Assembly: GCF_029407905.1 (NCBI RefSeq)
Contig: NC_073628.1
Location: 61,636,501-61,700,500 of the forward strand
Direction of reading: 5' to 3'
Length of the DNA: 64,000 nt
Source: Bubalus kerabau
Taxonomy: Eukaryota > Chordata > Mammalia > Artiodactyla > Bovidae
Part shown: positions 22,427 through 33,467 of the stretch, in pieces
Layout: each line of letters opens with the position of its first letter
Numbering within the stretch: position 1 is the stretch's first letter
Program-made: the position numbers and the translations under genes
The notes under the pieces: model-generated
Seen by the model: the letters and a program-made list of their open reading frames with translations, nothing else
What the model was told of the DNA's origin: nothing
The model's database searches: none

Positions 22427-22834
22427 AGAAAGGACTGGTTGGATCTCCTTGCAGTCCAAGGGACTCTCAAGAGTCTTTTCCAACACCACAGTTCAAAAGC
22501 ATCAATTCTTCGGCACTCAGCCTTCTTCACAGTCCAACTCCAACATCCATACATGACCACAGGAAAAACCATAGCCTTGACTAGATGGACCTTTGTTGGC
22601 AAAGTAATATCTCTGCTTTTGAATATGCTATCTAGGTTGGTCATAACTTTTCTTCCAAGGAGTAAGCATCTTTTAATTTCATGGCTTCAGTCACCATCTG
22701 CAGTGATTTTGGAGCCCCCCATAAATAAAATCTGACACTGTTTCCACTGTTTCCCCATCTATTTCCCATGAAGTGATGGGACCGGATGCCATGATCTTCG
22801 TTTTCTGAATGTTGAGCTTTTAAACCAACTTTTT

Positions 22835-23803
22835 TTTTTTTTAATTTTATTTTATTTTTAAATTTTACATAACTGTATTAGTTTTGCCAAATATCAAAAT
22901 GAATCCGCCACAGGTATACATGTGTTCCCCATCCTGAACCCTTCTCCCTCCTCCCTCCCCATTCCATCCCTCTGGGTCATCCCAGTGCACCCGCCCCAAG
23001 CATCCAGTATCGTGCATCGAACCTGGACTGTCAACTCGTTTCATACATGACAAAGGAGGCAAGAATATACAATGGATTAAAGACAATCTCTTTAACAAGT
23101 GGTGCTGGGAACTCTGGTCAACCACTTGTAAAAGAATGAAACTAGAACACTTTCTAACACCATACACAAAAATAAACTCAAAATGGATCAAAGATCTAAA
23201 CGTAAGACCAGAAACTATAAAACTCCTAGACGAGAACATAGGCAAAACACTCTCTGACATACATCACAGCAGGATCCTCTATGACCCACCTCCCAGAATA
23301 TTGGAAATAAAAGCAAAAATAAACAAATGGGACCTAATTAGCCTTAAAAGCTTCTGCACATCAAAGGAAACTATTAGCAAGGTGAAAAGACAGCCTTCAG
23401 AATGGGAGAAGATAATAGCAAATGAAGCAACTGACAAACAACTAATCTCGAGAATATACAAGCAACTCCTACAGCTCAACTCCAGAAAAATAAATGACCC
23501 AATCAAAAAATGGGCCAAAGAACTAAATAGACATTTCTCCAAAGAAGACATACAGATGGCTAACAAACACATGAAAAGATGCTCAACATCACTCATTATC
23601 AGAGAAATGCAAATCAAAACCACTATGAGGTACCATTTCACACCAGTCAGAATGGCTGCGATCCAAAAGTCTACAAGCAATAAATGCTGGAGAGGGTGTG
23701 GAGAAAAGGGAACCCTCTTCCACTGTTGGTGGGAATGCAAACTAGTACAGCCACTATGGAGAACAGTGTGGAGATTCCTTAAAAAACTGGAAATAGAACT
23801 GCC
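22835..23803 (-). mobile_element. Young L1 with 5' inversion (twin priming)
   Basis: The L1 3' UTR and poly(T) side lie in reverse orientation (22835-23049), joined at about 23049/23050 to ORF2 C-terminal sequence in forward orientation (23050-23803). TTAAACCAACTTTTT (22820-22834 and 23804-23818) is the target-site duplication. The inverted 5' part with a duplication around the whole is the classic twin-priming outcome. The forward part encodes an open ORF2 fragment from about 23136. Confidence 0.95.
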
Positions 23804-23818
23804 TTAAACCAACTTTTT

Positions 23819-25151
23819 CACTCTCCACTTTCACTTTCATCAAGAGGCTTTTTAGTTCCTCTTCACTTTCTGCCATAAGGGTGGTGTCATCTGCATGTCT
23901 GAGGTTATTGCTATTTCTCCCGGCAATCTTGATTCCAGCTTGTGCTTTCTCCAGCCCAGCATTTATCATGATGTACTCTGCATATAAGTTAAATAAGCAG
24001 GGTGACAATATTCAGCCTTGACGTACTCCTTTTCCTATTTGGAACCAGTCTGGTGTTCCATATCCAGTTCTAACTGTTGCTTTCTGACCTGCATACAGAT
24101 TTCTCAAGAGGCAGGTCAGGTGGTCTGGTATTCCCATCTCTTTCACAATTGTCCACAGTTTATTGTGATCCACACAGTCAAAGACTTTGGCATAGTCAAT
24201 AAAACAGAAATAGATGTTTTTCTGGAACTCTCTTGCTTTTTCCATGATCCAGCGGATGTTGGCAATTTGATCTCTGGTTCCTCTGCCTTTTCTAAAACCA
24301 GCTTGAACATCAGGAAGTTCACGGCTCAAGTATTGCTGAAGCCTGGCTTGGAGAATTTTGAGCATTACTTTACTAGCATGTGAGATGAGTGCAATTGTGC
24401 GGTAGTTTGAGCATTCTTTGGCATTGACTTTCTTTGGAATTGGAATGAAAAGGGACCTTTTCCAGTCCTGTGGTCACTGCTCAGTTTTCCAAATTTGCTG
24501 ACATATTGAGTCCAGCACTTTCACAACATCATCTTTCAGGATTTGAAATAGCTCCACTGCAATTCCATCACCTCCACTAGCTTTGTTCCTAGTGATGCTT
24601 TCCAAGGCCCACTTGACTTCACATTCCAGGATGTCTTGCTCTAGGTCAGTGATCACACCATTGTGATTATCTGGGTCATGAAGATCTTTTTTGTACAGTT
24701 CTTCTGTGCATTCTTGCCACCTCTTCTTAATATCTTCTGCTTCTGTTAGGTCCATACCATTTCTGTCCTTTATCGAGCCCATCTTTGCATGAAATGGTCC
24801 TTTGATATCTCTGATTTTCTTGAAGAGATCCCTAGTCTTTCCCATTCTGTTGTTTTCCTCTACTTCTTTGCATTGATCACTGAAGAAGGCTTTCTTATCT
24901 CTTCTTGCTATTCTTTGGAACTCTGCATTCAGATATTTATAGCCTTCCTTTTCTCCTTTGCTTTTCACTTCTATTCTTTTCACAGCTATTTGTAAGGCCT
25001 TCCCAGACAGCCATTTTGCTTTTTTGCATTTCATTTCCATGGGGATGGTCTTGATCCCTGTCTCCTGTACAATGTCATGAACTTCATTCCATAGTTCATC
25101 AGGCACTCTATCTATCAGATCTAGGCCCTTAAATCTATTTCTCACTTCCAC
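23819..25151 (-). pseudogene. BovB reverse transcriptase relic, catalytic YADD changed to HADD
   Basis: Frames at 24474-25151 (connector and RT start), 24012-24365 (RT with FIDYAKVFDCVDH) and 23754-24008 (palm end) are parts of one BovB polyprotein in different frames. The catalytic motif at 23886-23897 reads HADD instead of YADD. Together with the frameshifts this makes it non-functional. Confidence 0.92.
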
Positions 25152-25184
25152 TGTATATCTTCTAACCCTAATTAGTCAGACAGA

Positions 25185-25690
25185 CTTAGACAGCATATTA
25201 AAAAGCTGAGACATTACTTTGTTGACAAAGGTCTGTATAGTCAAAGCTATCGTCTTTCCAGTAGGCACACATGGATGCAAGAGTTGGACCATAAAGAAAG
25301 CTGAGCACCAAAGAATTGATGCTATTGAACTATGGTGTTGGAGAAGACTCTTGAGAGTCCCCTGGACAGCAAGGAGATCCAACCAGTCAATCCTAAAGGA
25401 AATCAGTCCTGAATATTCATTGGAAGGATTGATGCTGAAGCTGAACCTCCAATACTTTGGCTACCTGATGTGAAGAAGTGACTCATTAGAAAAGACCCTG
25501 ATTTTGAAAAAGACTGAAGATGGGAGAGCAGAGGATGACAGAGGATGAGAGGCTTGGAGGGCATCACTGACTCAACGGACATGGGTTTGAGCAAGCTCCA
25601 GGAGTTGGTGATGGACAGGGAAGCCTGAAGTGCTGAAGTCCATGGGGTTGCAGAGTCAGACATGACTGAGTGACTGAACTGAACTGAAGG
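25185..25690 (+). mobile_element. BovB LINE, 3' end, older subfamily
   Basis: Forward BovB from TAGACAGCATATTAAAAAGC to GACTGAACTGAACTGAA. Variant positions (CCTGAATATTCATTGGAAGG, CCAATACTTTGGC) match the older BovB type seen at 34862 and 47167. It lies tail-outward against the 5'-truncated end of the opposite-strand BovB. Confidence 0.94.
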
Positions 25691-26127
25691 AAATTAACTA
25701 AATTACTATATAATAGCAAACTGCTTAAAACTGACTTAAAGCAGAATTTAATACAAAACACCATATTTTGATTTTTCCAGTTTTTCTAGGAGTGTCCTTT
25801 TAAAAAAAAAACAAAACATAATGATGCTTTTCTAGGTATGGAAAATGTGTCAAAAATCGTTCTTTTGAAATGGACATTATACACTTTGCAAATAGACCTT
25901 CTGTTTCCAAGTTTGGATTTATAAAAGGAAGTAAACATTTCTTTGCTCTTGAAATCCTCTCATTCATCTTCTTGGTTTTGTTCTTGACTGCATTAGCAAC
26001 ATGTCCCAATTTATTATCTTCAGATTATGTTTTTAAAATCATGTTTGTCAGAGTTTGTCATTGTTAGGGTTTTCTACAGTAATTTACATCACATGTGCTT
26101 CCTTCATCTTACTTATATAGTGTCAGA
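25691..26127. other. Unassigned sequence
   Basis: No family recognised. Overlapping 65-69-codon frames on both strands (25800-26067) have no recognised domain. Confidence 0.4.
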
Positions 26128-26206
26128 TGGTGACTGACAGGGAAGTCTGGTATGTGCATGGGGTCACAGAGTCTAGAGGACACAACTGAACAACTGAACT
26201 GAACTG
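26128..26206 (+). mobile_element. BovB 3' tip, about 80 bp
   Basis: Runs from TGGTGACTGACAGGGAAG to ACAACTGAACTGAACTGG, the last part of a BovB, severely truncated. Confidence 0.8.
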
Positions 26207-26394
26207 GACCCTGATTAATTCCTCAAAGTCCCATATCTAAGTATCATCATATTGGGAGTTAGGAGTTCAATATATCAATTTGTGGGGACACATTCAGTCC
26301 ATAACACTTTATCTCCTTATCTTCTATTCATCTTCCCCTGATACCTTTCTTTACCCTATTGAACTTGCTTTTCACTGAACACACTTCTGCTTCA
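26207..26394. repeat. Possible ancient mammalian repeat
   Basis: The block TTGGGAGTTAGGAGTTCAATATATCAATTTGTGGGGACACATTCAG resembles an old repeat tail I have seen in mammalian genomes, but I cannot name the family. Beyond about 26320 I recognise nothing until the L2-like part begins. Confidence 0.35.
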
Positions 26395-26580
26395 TGGACT
26401 TTAATTCTTCTTGTTTCGTCTGCCTGGAAATACATTTCAAATATCTTCCCATTTTCCACATCCTGCAGCTCCTTCAATATTTGACTCATCTCAGTAAATA
26501 ATTCCCTAAATCTGCTCTTGAATATTATAACACTCTAATTCTCCTAAATTCATTTCTTTTCTTTCATAGCACTAATCACC
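26395..26580 (+). mobile_element. L2 LINE fragment
   Basis: Degenerate L2 3' pattern: CTGCCTGGAAATAC, CTCCTTCAATATTTGACTCATC, then TTTCTTTTCTTTCATAGCACTAATCACC. Confidence 0.6.
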
Positions 26581-26821
26581 AGTAACCCTGCATGGCATGG
26601 CTCATAGCTTCATTAAGCTATGCAAAACCCTTCACCATGACAAAGCTGTGAACCATGAAGAGGCCCCTAGTAATAGTCTATGTAACATACAATTTTAGGA
26701 TTCTCAGCCTCTCATGAAAATTGAAACTTTATTAGAGCAGAGATTTAATTTTTTTTCAGTTTACTGTTACATTCCCAACTACTATAGTCATGTATGACAC
26801 AATTAAAAATGTATACTTTTA

Positions 26822-28334
26822 CTGTCTTGATGACTGTGGCTTTGTAGTAGAGCCTGAAGTCAGGTAGGTTGATTCCTCCAGTTCCATTCTTCTTTCTCAA
26901 GATCGCTTTGGCTATTCGAGGTTTTTTGTTTTTCCATACAAATTGTGAAATTATTTGTTCTAGCTCTGTGAAGAATGCTGTTGGTAGCTTGATAGGGATT
27001 GCATTGAATCTATAGATTGCTTTGGGTAGTATACTCATTTTCACTACATTGATTCTTCCAATCCATGAACATGGTATATTTCTCCATCTGTTAGTGTCCT
27101 CTTTGATTTCTTTCACCAGTGTTTTATAGTTTTCTATATATAGGTCTTTAGATTCTTTAGGTAGATATATTCCTAAGTATTTTATTCTTTCCGTTGCAAT
27201 GGTGAATGGAATTGTTTCCTTAATTTCTCTTTCTGTTTTCTCATTATTAGTGTATAGGGGATTTCAGAATGGGAGAAGATAATAGCAAATGAAGCAACTG
27301 ACAAACAACTAATCTCGAGAATATACAAGCAACTCCTACAGCTCAACTCCAGAAAAATAAATGACCCAATCAAAAAATGGGCCAAAGAACTAAATAGACA
27401 TTTCTCCAAAGAAGACATAAAGATGGCTAACAAACACATGAAAAGATGCTCAACATCACTCATTATCAGAGAAATGCAAATCAAAACCACTATGAGGTAC
27501 CATTTCACACCAGTCAGAATGGCTGCAATCCAAAAGTCTACAAGTAATAAATGCTGGAGAGGGTGTGGAGAAAAGGGAACCCTCTTACACTGTTGGTGGG
27601 AATGCAAACTAGTGCAGCCACTATGGAGAACAGTGTGGAGATTCCTTAAAAAACTGGAAATAGACATGCCTTATGATCCAGCAATCCCACTGCTGGGCAT
27701 ACACACTGAGAAAACCAGAAGGGAAAGAGACACGAGTACCCCAATGTTCATCGCAGCACTGTTTATAATAGCCAGGACATGGAAGCAACCTAGATGTCCA
27801 TCAGCAGATGAATGGATAAGAAAGCTGTGGTACATATACACAATGGAGTATTATTCAGCCATTAAAAAGAATACATTTGAATCAGTTCTAATGAGGTGGA
27901 TGAAACTGGAGCCTATTATACAGAGTGAAGTAAGCCAGAAAGAAAAACACCAATACAGTATACTAACGCATATATATGGAATTTAGAAAGATGGTAACAA
28001 TAACCCTGTGTACGAGACAGCAAAAGAGACACAGATGTATAGAACAGTCTTATGGACTCTGTGGGAGAGGGAGAGGGTGGGAAGATTTGGGAGAATGGCA
28101 TTGAAACATGTAAATATCATGTATGAAATGAGTTGCCAGTCCAGGTTCGATGCACGATACTGGATGCTTGGGGCTGGTGCACTGGGACGACCCAGAGGGA
28201 TGGAATGGGGAGGGAGGAGGGAGGAGGGTTCAGGATGGGGAACACATGTGTACCTGTGGCGGATTCATTTTGATATTTGGCAAATCTAATACAGTTATGT
28301 AAAGTTTAAAAATAAAATAAAATTTAAAAAAAAA
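26822..28334 (+). mobile_element. Young L1 with 5' inversion and 17-bp target-site duplication
   Basis: An inverted ORF2 internal segment (26822 to about 27262, minus strand) is joined to a forward ORF2 C-terminus and 3' UTR (about 27263-28334) with a poly(A) tail. AAAAATGTATACTTTTA flanks it at 26805-26821 and 28335-28351. This is a second twin-primed insertion. Confidence 0.96.
27264..27986 (+). pseudogene. L1 ORF2 C-terminal fragment, open to natural stop
   Basis: About 240 codons stay open from the inversion junction through the cysteine-rich block (CWRGCGEKGTLLHCWWEC) to the stop near 27984. That is the normal ORF2 C-terminus. With no endonuclease or reverse transcriptase in frame it has no retrotransposition function, and the first ATG (27423) is internal to the protein. 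Confidence 0.92.
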
Positions 28335-28351
28335 AAAAATGTATACTTTTA

Positions 28352-29278
28352 AACTGAATCAAATTAAAATGAAGTAATTTAAGTCACCTCAGGAAATACA
28401 AAATTAAATTATTAAAATTATGACTGAATGTCAGTAACATAATTTGTTGTTTAGTATCTGTTCTTCTTTATTAGATGGTTAGCTCTATGAAGCAATGAAT
28501 TATTCAGCACTGAAGTTTTAGCAGTCTGGACACTGTTCATTTCTGGAGTTAACTCAGTACTGTTGAGTACATGGGTATATTTGCATTAATTTATCTTATA
28601 TAATGATAGCTTGCCAATAGCACTCCTGTTGGATTTTCTGCTTTGAACTATTAAACTCTTACCTAAATTGGTATGCACTATTCTGTATTGTCTATGTGTT
28701 ATGTCTGTGTTACAATAGCAAATGCAAGAAACTCAACTTAGTGTAGGAAGAACCCTTCCTTTTGAACTTAAAAGATACTTTTTAGAGCAATTTTCAGTTA
28801 TTTTACACAAAATGTTTTATTTTTTTTAACTCAATGACCTTAATAAACCTAGCCTGTCAAAATAATGCCACCAGCAGTATTATGTATTATATTCATTAAA
28901 ATGACTCATTTGTGGACAAACTGGTTGCTGTATAATGTTTTCCATGAAGCCTGGCACAACTGGTTTTTAATTTGTCTGTAAGGCAAAACCATTCCCTTTG
29001 GAGTAAATGTTTTCATCTGGATACTTCAATTTACCATGTTTGCAAACAGTATTTTGCTCACTTTGTTGTGCAAAGGAAAGAGTAATAAGCGAGTAAATCT
29101 GAACACATACAAGTGCAAATCAAGTAACTTCTTTCCTCTTTAGCTTGCTTCTTATTCTAGATTAGCAGATAATGTTCAAAAATAAATTAATTGGCTTAAC
29201 ATACTTAAATTATGAGCTTGGTTATCCAAATAAACATGTTTGCTTAGAACTTTACATTTCCACCTACTTAGTACAAGC
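28352..29278. other. Unassigned, apparently unique sequence
   Basis: No recognised repeat, gene or RNA in these 900 bases. Confidence 0.45.
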
Positions 29279-29403
29279 TTGGAGAAGGAAATGGCAGCCC
29301 ACTCCAGTATTCTTGTCAGGAATATCTCATGGACAGAAGAACTTGGTGGACTGTAGTCCATTGGGTCACAAAGAGTCAGATATGGCTGAACACACACACA
29401 CAA
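29279..29403 (+). mobile_element. Bov-A unit, partial SINE, with (CA)n tail
   Basis: Forward Bov-A monomer (GGAGAAGGAAATGGCAGCCC ... GGTCACAAAGAGTCAG) that ends in a short (CA)n tract at 29390-29403. The tRNA head is absent. Confidence 0.87.
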
Positions 29404-31233
29404 TATAGCTTAGTGAGATGACAGCAAAAAGCACTGCTGCCATTTTGTAAATGAAGAGGAGAAAATCCAACATCATGAATTGACTTGTCCCTTAATTCCA
29501 GGGTCAAGAATAATGCCCTAATTCATTTTGTTCTGGTATTTTTCTCTATTCCGTATATTAGTCTACACATATTATCAGTAGGTTGTGAATTTGGCTTTGA
29601 TTTCACTGACATAAGAACATGTTTACACTTGGTTCTCAGAATTCCTTAAAGTTTCTACTGCTTTAAAGCAAAAAAAAGTGACCAAGGAGTCAAATGAAGA
29701 TACTTATATCCAAATATTAAGAAGCCATGATTCTAATGTCATTATCATTCCTGGTGAAATTTATCTAGACTGAAAAGGTAGAACAGTTGAGACAAAGGCC
29801 AAGTTTGCTATTTTGAAGAGTGTTTCAATCATAATGCATAGGCCCTACTTCTTCAAAGTATAACTAATGTGTAGCATGTTTAGTGTCACAACTGTATTTT
29901 AAGGTTTAGCTTTATATTCTTGCATGCCTCATTTATTATGCATAAATCTGTTTCAGCAATTATGATAAAATAATGCTATCTTTGTATTTATTATTTCAAG
30001 TTGGGGGTTAACATCTATGATTGACAGAAATCTAGCTTTTAACATGCCTTACAGGCAATCCTGTTGCAATCAAAGCCATGAGCAGTACAGATTTAGGGTG
30101 TAGGGTCAATCTTTGGAAGAAAGGGCTCCCGCAACACAGCAGGTCAAAGATAACAGATATTTGATTTTCTTTTAAACAGGAGTCTAGGTGCAGGAGGGGA
30201 GTTCATATTAGTTCATGGTGCCACTGTTACAGGAGACTCTGCTCATAGACCCAGCTGCTGTCATTCTAAGACTGTTGAAGGCTGGCTCTCGAACACGCAT
30301 GTATATTTCAGCTTGGGAAAATAATAAAGACAGGATATGGAACTCCTGGTGCAGGTGATGCTTACAGCTCCAAAGATAAACCCAGACCATGGCAGAGTTA
30401 CCACCTGAATTTATTTATTAATTACATGAAGTCCCAAACAGTCCTGTGCACTGGGTAGATTTACTCTAAGAGGATCTTCAAGGACCTAGAACACTTCCTT
30501 GTATGTTCGTTATTTTCAATATGTGAATTCCAGGCTAGTCCTGCTTGTCTTCCTCCAGCTTGTTGAGGGGGAAATGATCATGAAGGAGCAATTTGGGAAT
30601 TACTAATGGAATGCAGAAGTGGCATGGATCATTTCCATCACATCCAGTCTCCAGAGTGCATGGCCATGTGCAGGAGGAGAGGAAATGTGCTCACTGAGCA
30701 GCTACAAAATTTATGCCAACTTGAGTGTAATTTTATTTTTTTAAGTGGTAATCAATAAAATTCTTCTCTATTTATTATTGACTTAGTCCTACTTTGATTC
30801 AACAAGTTATTATTAATTTAGCAAAAGGCTTCTGATTTAAGTACTCTAGAATTTCAAAGAAAGCATTTACTAAAACATTCATAGGTTTAGATAAATGCTT
30901 TGCTTTTATTGGGAATATAGCAGATGTGTCAGTCTAAACAGATTTCTATATAAATGATTAGCAGCTGTCTCTCTGTATAATGTCTAAAAAGCATCACAGC
31001 ACTTACTGAAGAATTTGTCGTTCATTAGTATGAAGGATGCTCTCCTTCATATGAACAGTATACTCTCAAAGGAAACTGTCTCTAGGAAAAAAGAAAAACA
31101 AGCTAATATTTAACTAGAATTAAGCAATTGATTGTCAGGAACACTGCTAAATATTTTCACATATAATTAAATGGTGTCATTGGTAGTAAGGCTGTTTCTC
31201 TAAGGAAGGGCTGGATAAAGAAGAAATTAAAGA
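29404..31233. other. Unassigned, apparently low-repeat 1.8 kb
   Basis: I recognise no young transposable element. Positions 30540-30720 may be an old interspersed repeat (GTGGCATGGATCATTTCC, CATGGCCATGTGCAGGAGG) whose family I cannot name. At about 30162-30180 a pyrimidine-rich run ends in AAACAG/G, acceptor-like, but no open exon frame follows. Confidence 0.4.
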
Positions 31234-31628
31234 GGAGGCTGAGCACCAAAGAATTGATGTTTCCCAAATTGTGGTGATGGAAAAGAATCTTGAGAGTCCC
31301 TCAGACAACAAGGAGATCAAAGGAGTCCATCCTAAAGGAAATCAACCCTGAATATTCATTGGAAGAACTATGCTAAAGCTGAAGCTCCAATACTTTAGCC
31401 ACCTGATGCCAAGAGCCAACTTATTGTATAAAACTCTGATGCTGGGAAAGACTGAGGGCAGGAGAAGAAGGGGGTGACAGAGGATGAAATGGTTAGATGG
31501 CATCACTGACTCCATGGATGTGAATTTGAGCAAACTTGGGGAAACAGTGAAGGACAGGGGAACCTGGCATGCTGCAGTCCATGGGGTTGCAAAGAGTTGG
31601 ACACAACTTAGCAACTGAACAACAACAA
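31234..31628 (+). mobile_element. BovB LINE, 3' end, older type
   Basis: From AGGAGGCTGAGCACCAAAG to the diverged terminus ACTTAGCAACTGAACAACAAC. Many substitutions, no open frame. Confidence 0.92.
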
Positions 31629-32537
31629 TGAAGGGCAAAATGTAAAACTAGCGAGAAGCAGAGGACAATTCATGGAGGATGTGAGTCCAGGAAGACAGGT
31701 CATTGAGTCAAGGAGAATCTTTGGCAGACACTACAGAGCTGAGGAGTATTACAACGAAATAACAGGAAATTCAAATAGGTCCTGATCCACACCCAGTGAT
31801 TCTACTCTGTTTTTCTGGTTTGCTCTTTTAAGCTTGTTTCCCTATTTTCAGCAAAGGGTCTTAAACACATTTTTTTAAGATATTAGACAGAGAGGAGCTT
31901 CATAGCTGTTGGTCCCTAGGCTTTTCATTTAAACTGGAGAGCATCATTTGTAGCCAATACCAATCAGGTTAATCTCCAGCTCACAACAGTCACCCTTCTT
32001 TGAGAGAAGTCCCAACCACAGAGGTGGGTCTGAAGTAATGATGAACAAGGTCCTTGCACCTGAACATTGACCTCTGGCCATCTTCTGGGGGTGGACAACT
32101 GATCAATGCTGGACCAAGTTTGGTAACTTAAACGGAAACACAGAAGTTGGTTGAAGCTCTTACCTTAATGATCCTGTGATATCCTCCAGCTGCTGAGGAC
32201 TCCAGGGACCAGAGAGTGGAAGGGGGTGAGGTTCCTGGCTGCTTCCAGGTCTGGACCTGGCTGCTGGGCAGTGGTAAGGGAGGCTCCGGCCTTCACGGGG
32301 GCTCCAGAGTTCTGTGAGACACAGTCCTCAGCCTATTCTGGGTCCTCAGCCTGTCCTGGGCCCCCAGCTCACCCAATGGTGCTGAGGCCAAAGGGCCTGG
32401 AGGGCCACGGAATAAGACCCAGGGCCACGTCTTGCTGCACTCTGCCAAGAGGACCACCGCTAGGCTGATCATCAGTGGAGCAGGAAGACTTTTAACCACC
32501 AGGCTAACAGTCTCCAGGCTAACGGTCTCCCGACCTT

Positions 32538-32540
<3 letters not shown>
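31629..32540. other. Unassigned; right third is G+C-richer
   Basis: Nothing recognised at 31629-32170. Positions 32180-32520 are clearly richer in G and C than the surroundings, with repeated CCTCAGCCT and CAGGCTAACNGTCTCC words. The 80-codon frame at 32226-32468 shows low-complexity proline/glycine composition and no domain. Confidence 0.4.
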
Positions 32541-32578
<38 letters not shown>

Positions 32579-32755
32579 GAAGTCGCTCAGTAGTGTATGA
32601 CTCTCTCCCTCCCTGCATGGGATTTTCCAGGCAAGAGTACTGGAGTGGATTGCCGTTTCTTTCTCCAGTGGATCTTCCCGACCCAGGGATAGAATCTGGG
32701 TCTCCCCCATTCCAGGCAGACGCTTTAACCTCTCAGCCACTAGGGAATCCTGAGC
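32541..32755 (-). mobile_element. Bov-tA SINE with (GTAA)n tail and 12-bp duplication
   Basis: On the plus strand the insert starts with nine GTAA units (32541-32578), i.e. the SINE's 3' tail, followed by a reversed Bov-A unit and tRNA head (CTCTCAGCCACTAGGGAATCC). CCCGACCTTTAA flanks it at 32529-32540 and 32756-32767. Confidence 0.95.
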
Positions 32756-32767
32756 CCCGACCTTTAA

Positions 32768-33455
32768 CCTCCATGCTAATGGTCTCGCGATAACAGCCTC
32801 GCGCCTGCACCGTTACACTTTGATTTCACAGACGCGTTCAGTGTCTTTGCGGTCACGAGGCAGTCGCCCTCACATGCTATCTGCACAGGCTTCGCAGTCT
32901 TTAACTCTTCATCTCATTCCAGCCAGCTTGTGCTTCTCACATCCACTAAAACCATTTCTTCCACTGTCACAAAGGAACTCTGTGTTGGCTGCTCCACAGG
33001 TATGTAGTTTGAATCTCCTCACTTTACTCAGTATTTCAGAGATGTTTAATTCAATCGTTGATTCTCCTTTTGTCAAATGAGCTTCTGCTGTTTAAATTCC
33101 TTGATCGTTTCCTTATTCATCTCTGTTTCTTCTAGATAATTTTTTTTTCCCCTATCCTTTCCTTGTAATTCTTAAATAAGGTGCTTTGAATAATCTCCCT
33201 TTTCCTCATTGGATTTAAAATGAATAAAGAAATAAAAGAAGTGAGTTACGCAAATGAGAAAAAAATATTAAAGTCAATGGGAATAAAATAAAAGTCAACG
33301 TTTAACACTGTGGCTTACGTATGTAGGCTGATGGTCTTCCCAGTAACAGATCCTAGATATGGACCAAGTCACTCAGACAGGAACAGGTTAGAGCCTTTCT
33401 ACCTGCCCGGCTCTTTTGGAAGCTGGCTCCCAAGAAAAAGAGACAAGGGAAGAAC
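32768..33455. other. Unassigned; CpG-dense patch at its left end
   Basis: About 32756-32890 carries a dozen CpGs (CTCGCGATAACAG, CTCGCGCCTG, AGACGCGTTC, GCGGTCACGAGGCAGTCGCC) in otherwise CpG-poor DNA. A strong donor-like CAG/GTATGT lies at 32997-33004. There is no coding frame. The rest is unassigned. Confidence 0.4.
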
Positions 33456-33467
33456 AGAGCTAAGCTT

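Larger units (their letters stand above)
20832..25158 (-). mobile_element. BovB LINE split by two L1 insertions
   Basis: Reversed BovB in three collinear pieces: 20832-21144 (3' terminus), 22443-22834 (C-terminal coding) and 23804-25158 (reverse transcriptase, connector, end of the endonuclease). Both gaps are L1 insertions with long target-site duplications copied from BovB. The element is 5'-truncated in the endonuclease near 25158. Confidence 0.96.

Noticed and set aside
23279..23740. Long minus-strand frames opposite L1 ORF2 (also 21235-21876 and 27182-27667)
   Set aside because: These hydrophobic frames are antisense shadows of L1 ORF2 and recur wherever the same ORF2 segment occurs.
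32226..32468. 80-codon proline/glycine-rich frame as a gene
   Set aside because: Low-complexity composition arising from G+C-rich sequence; no domain or start context.
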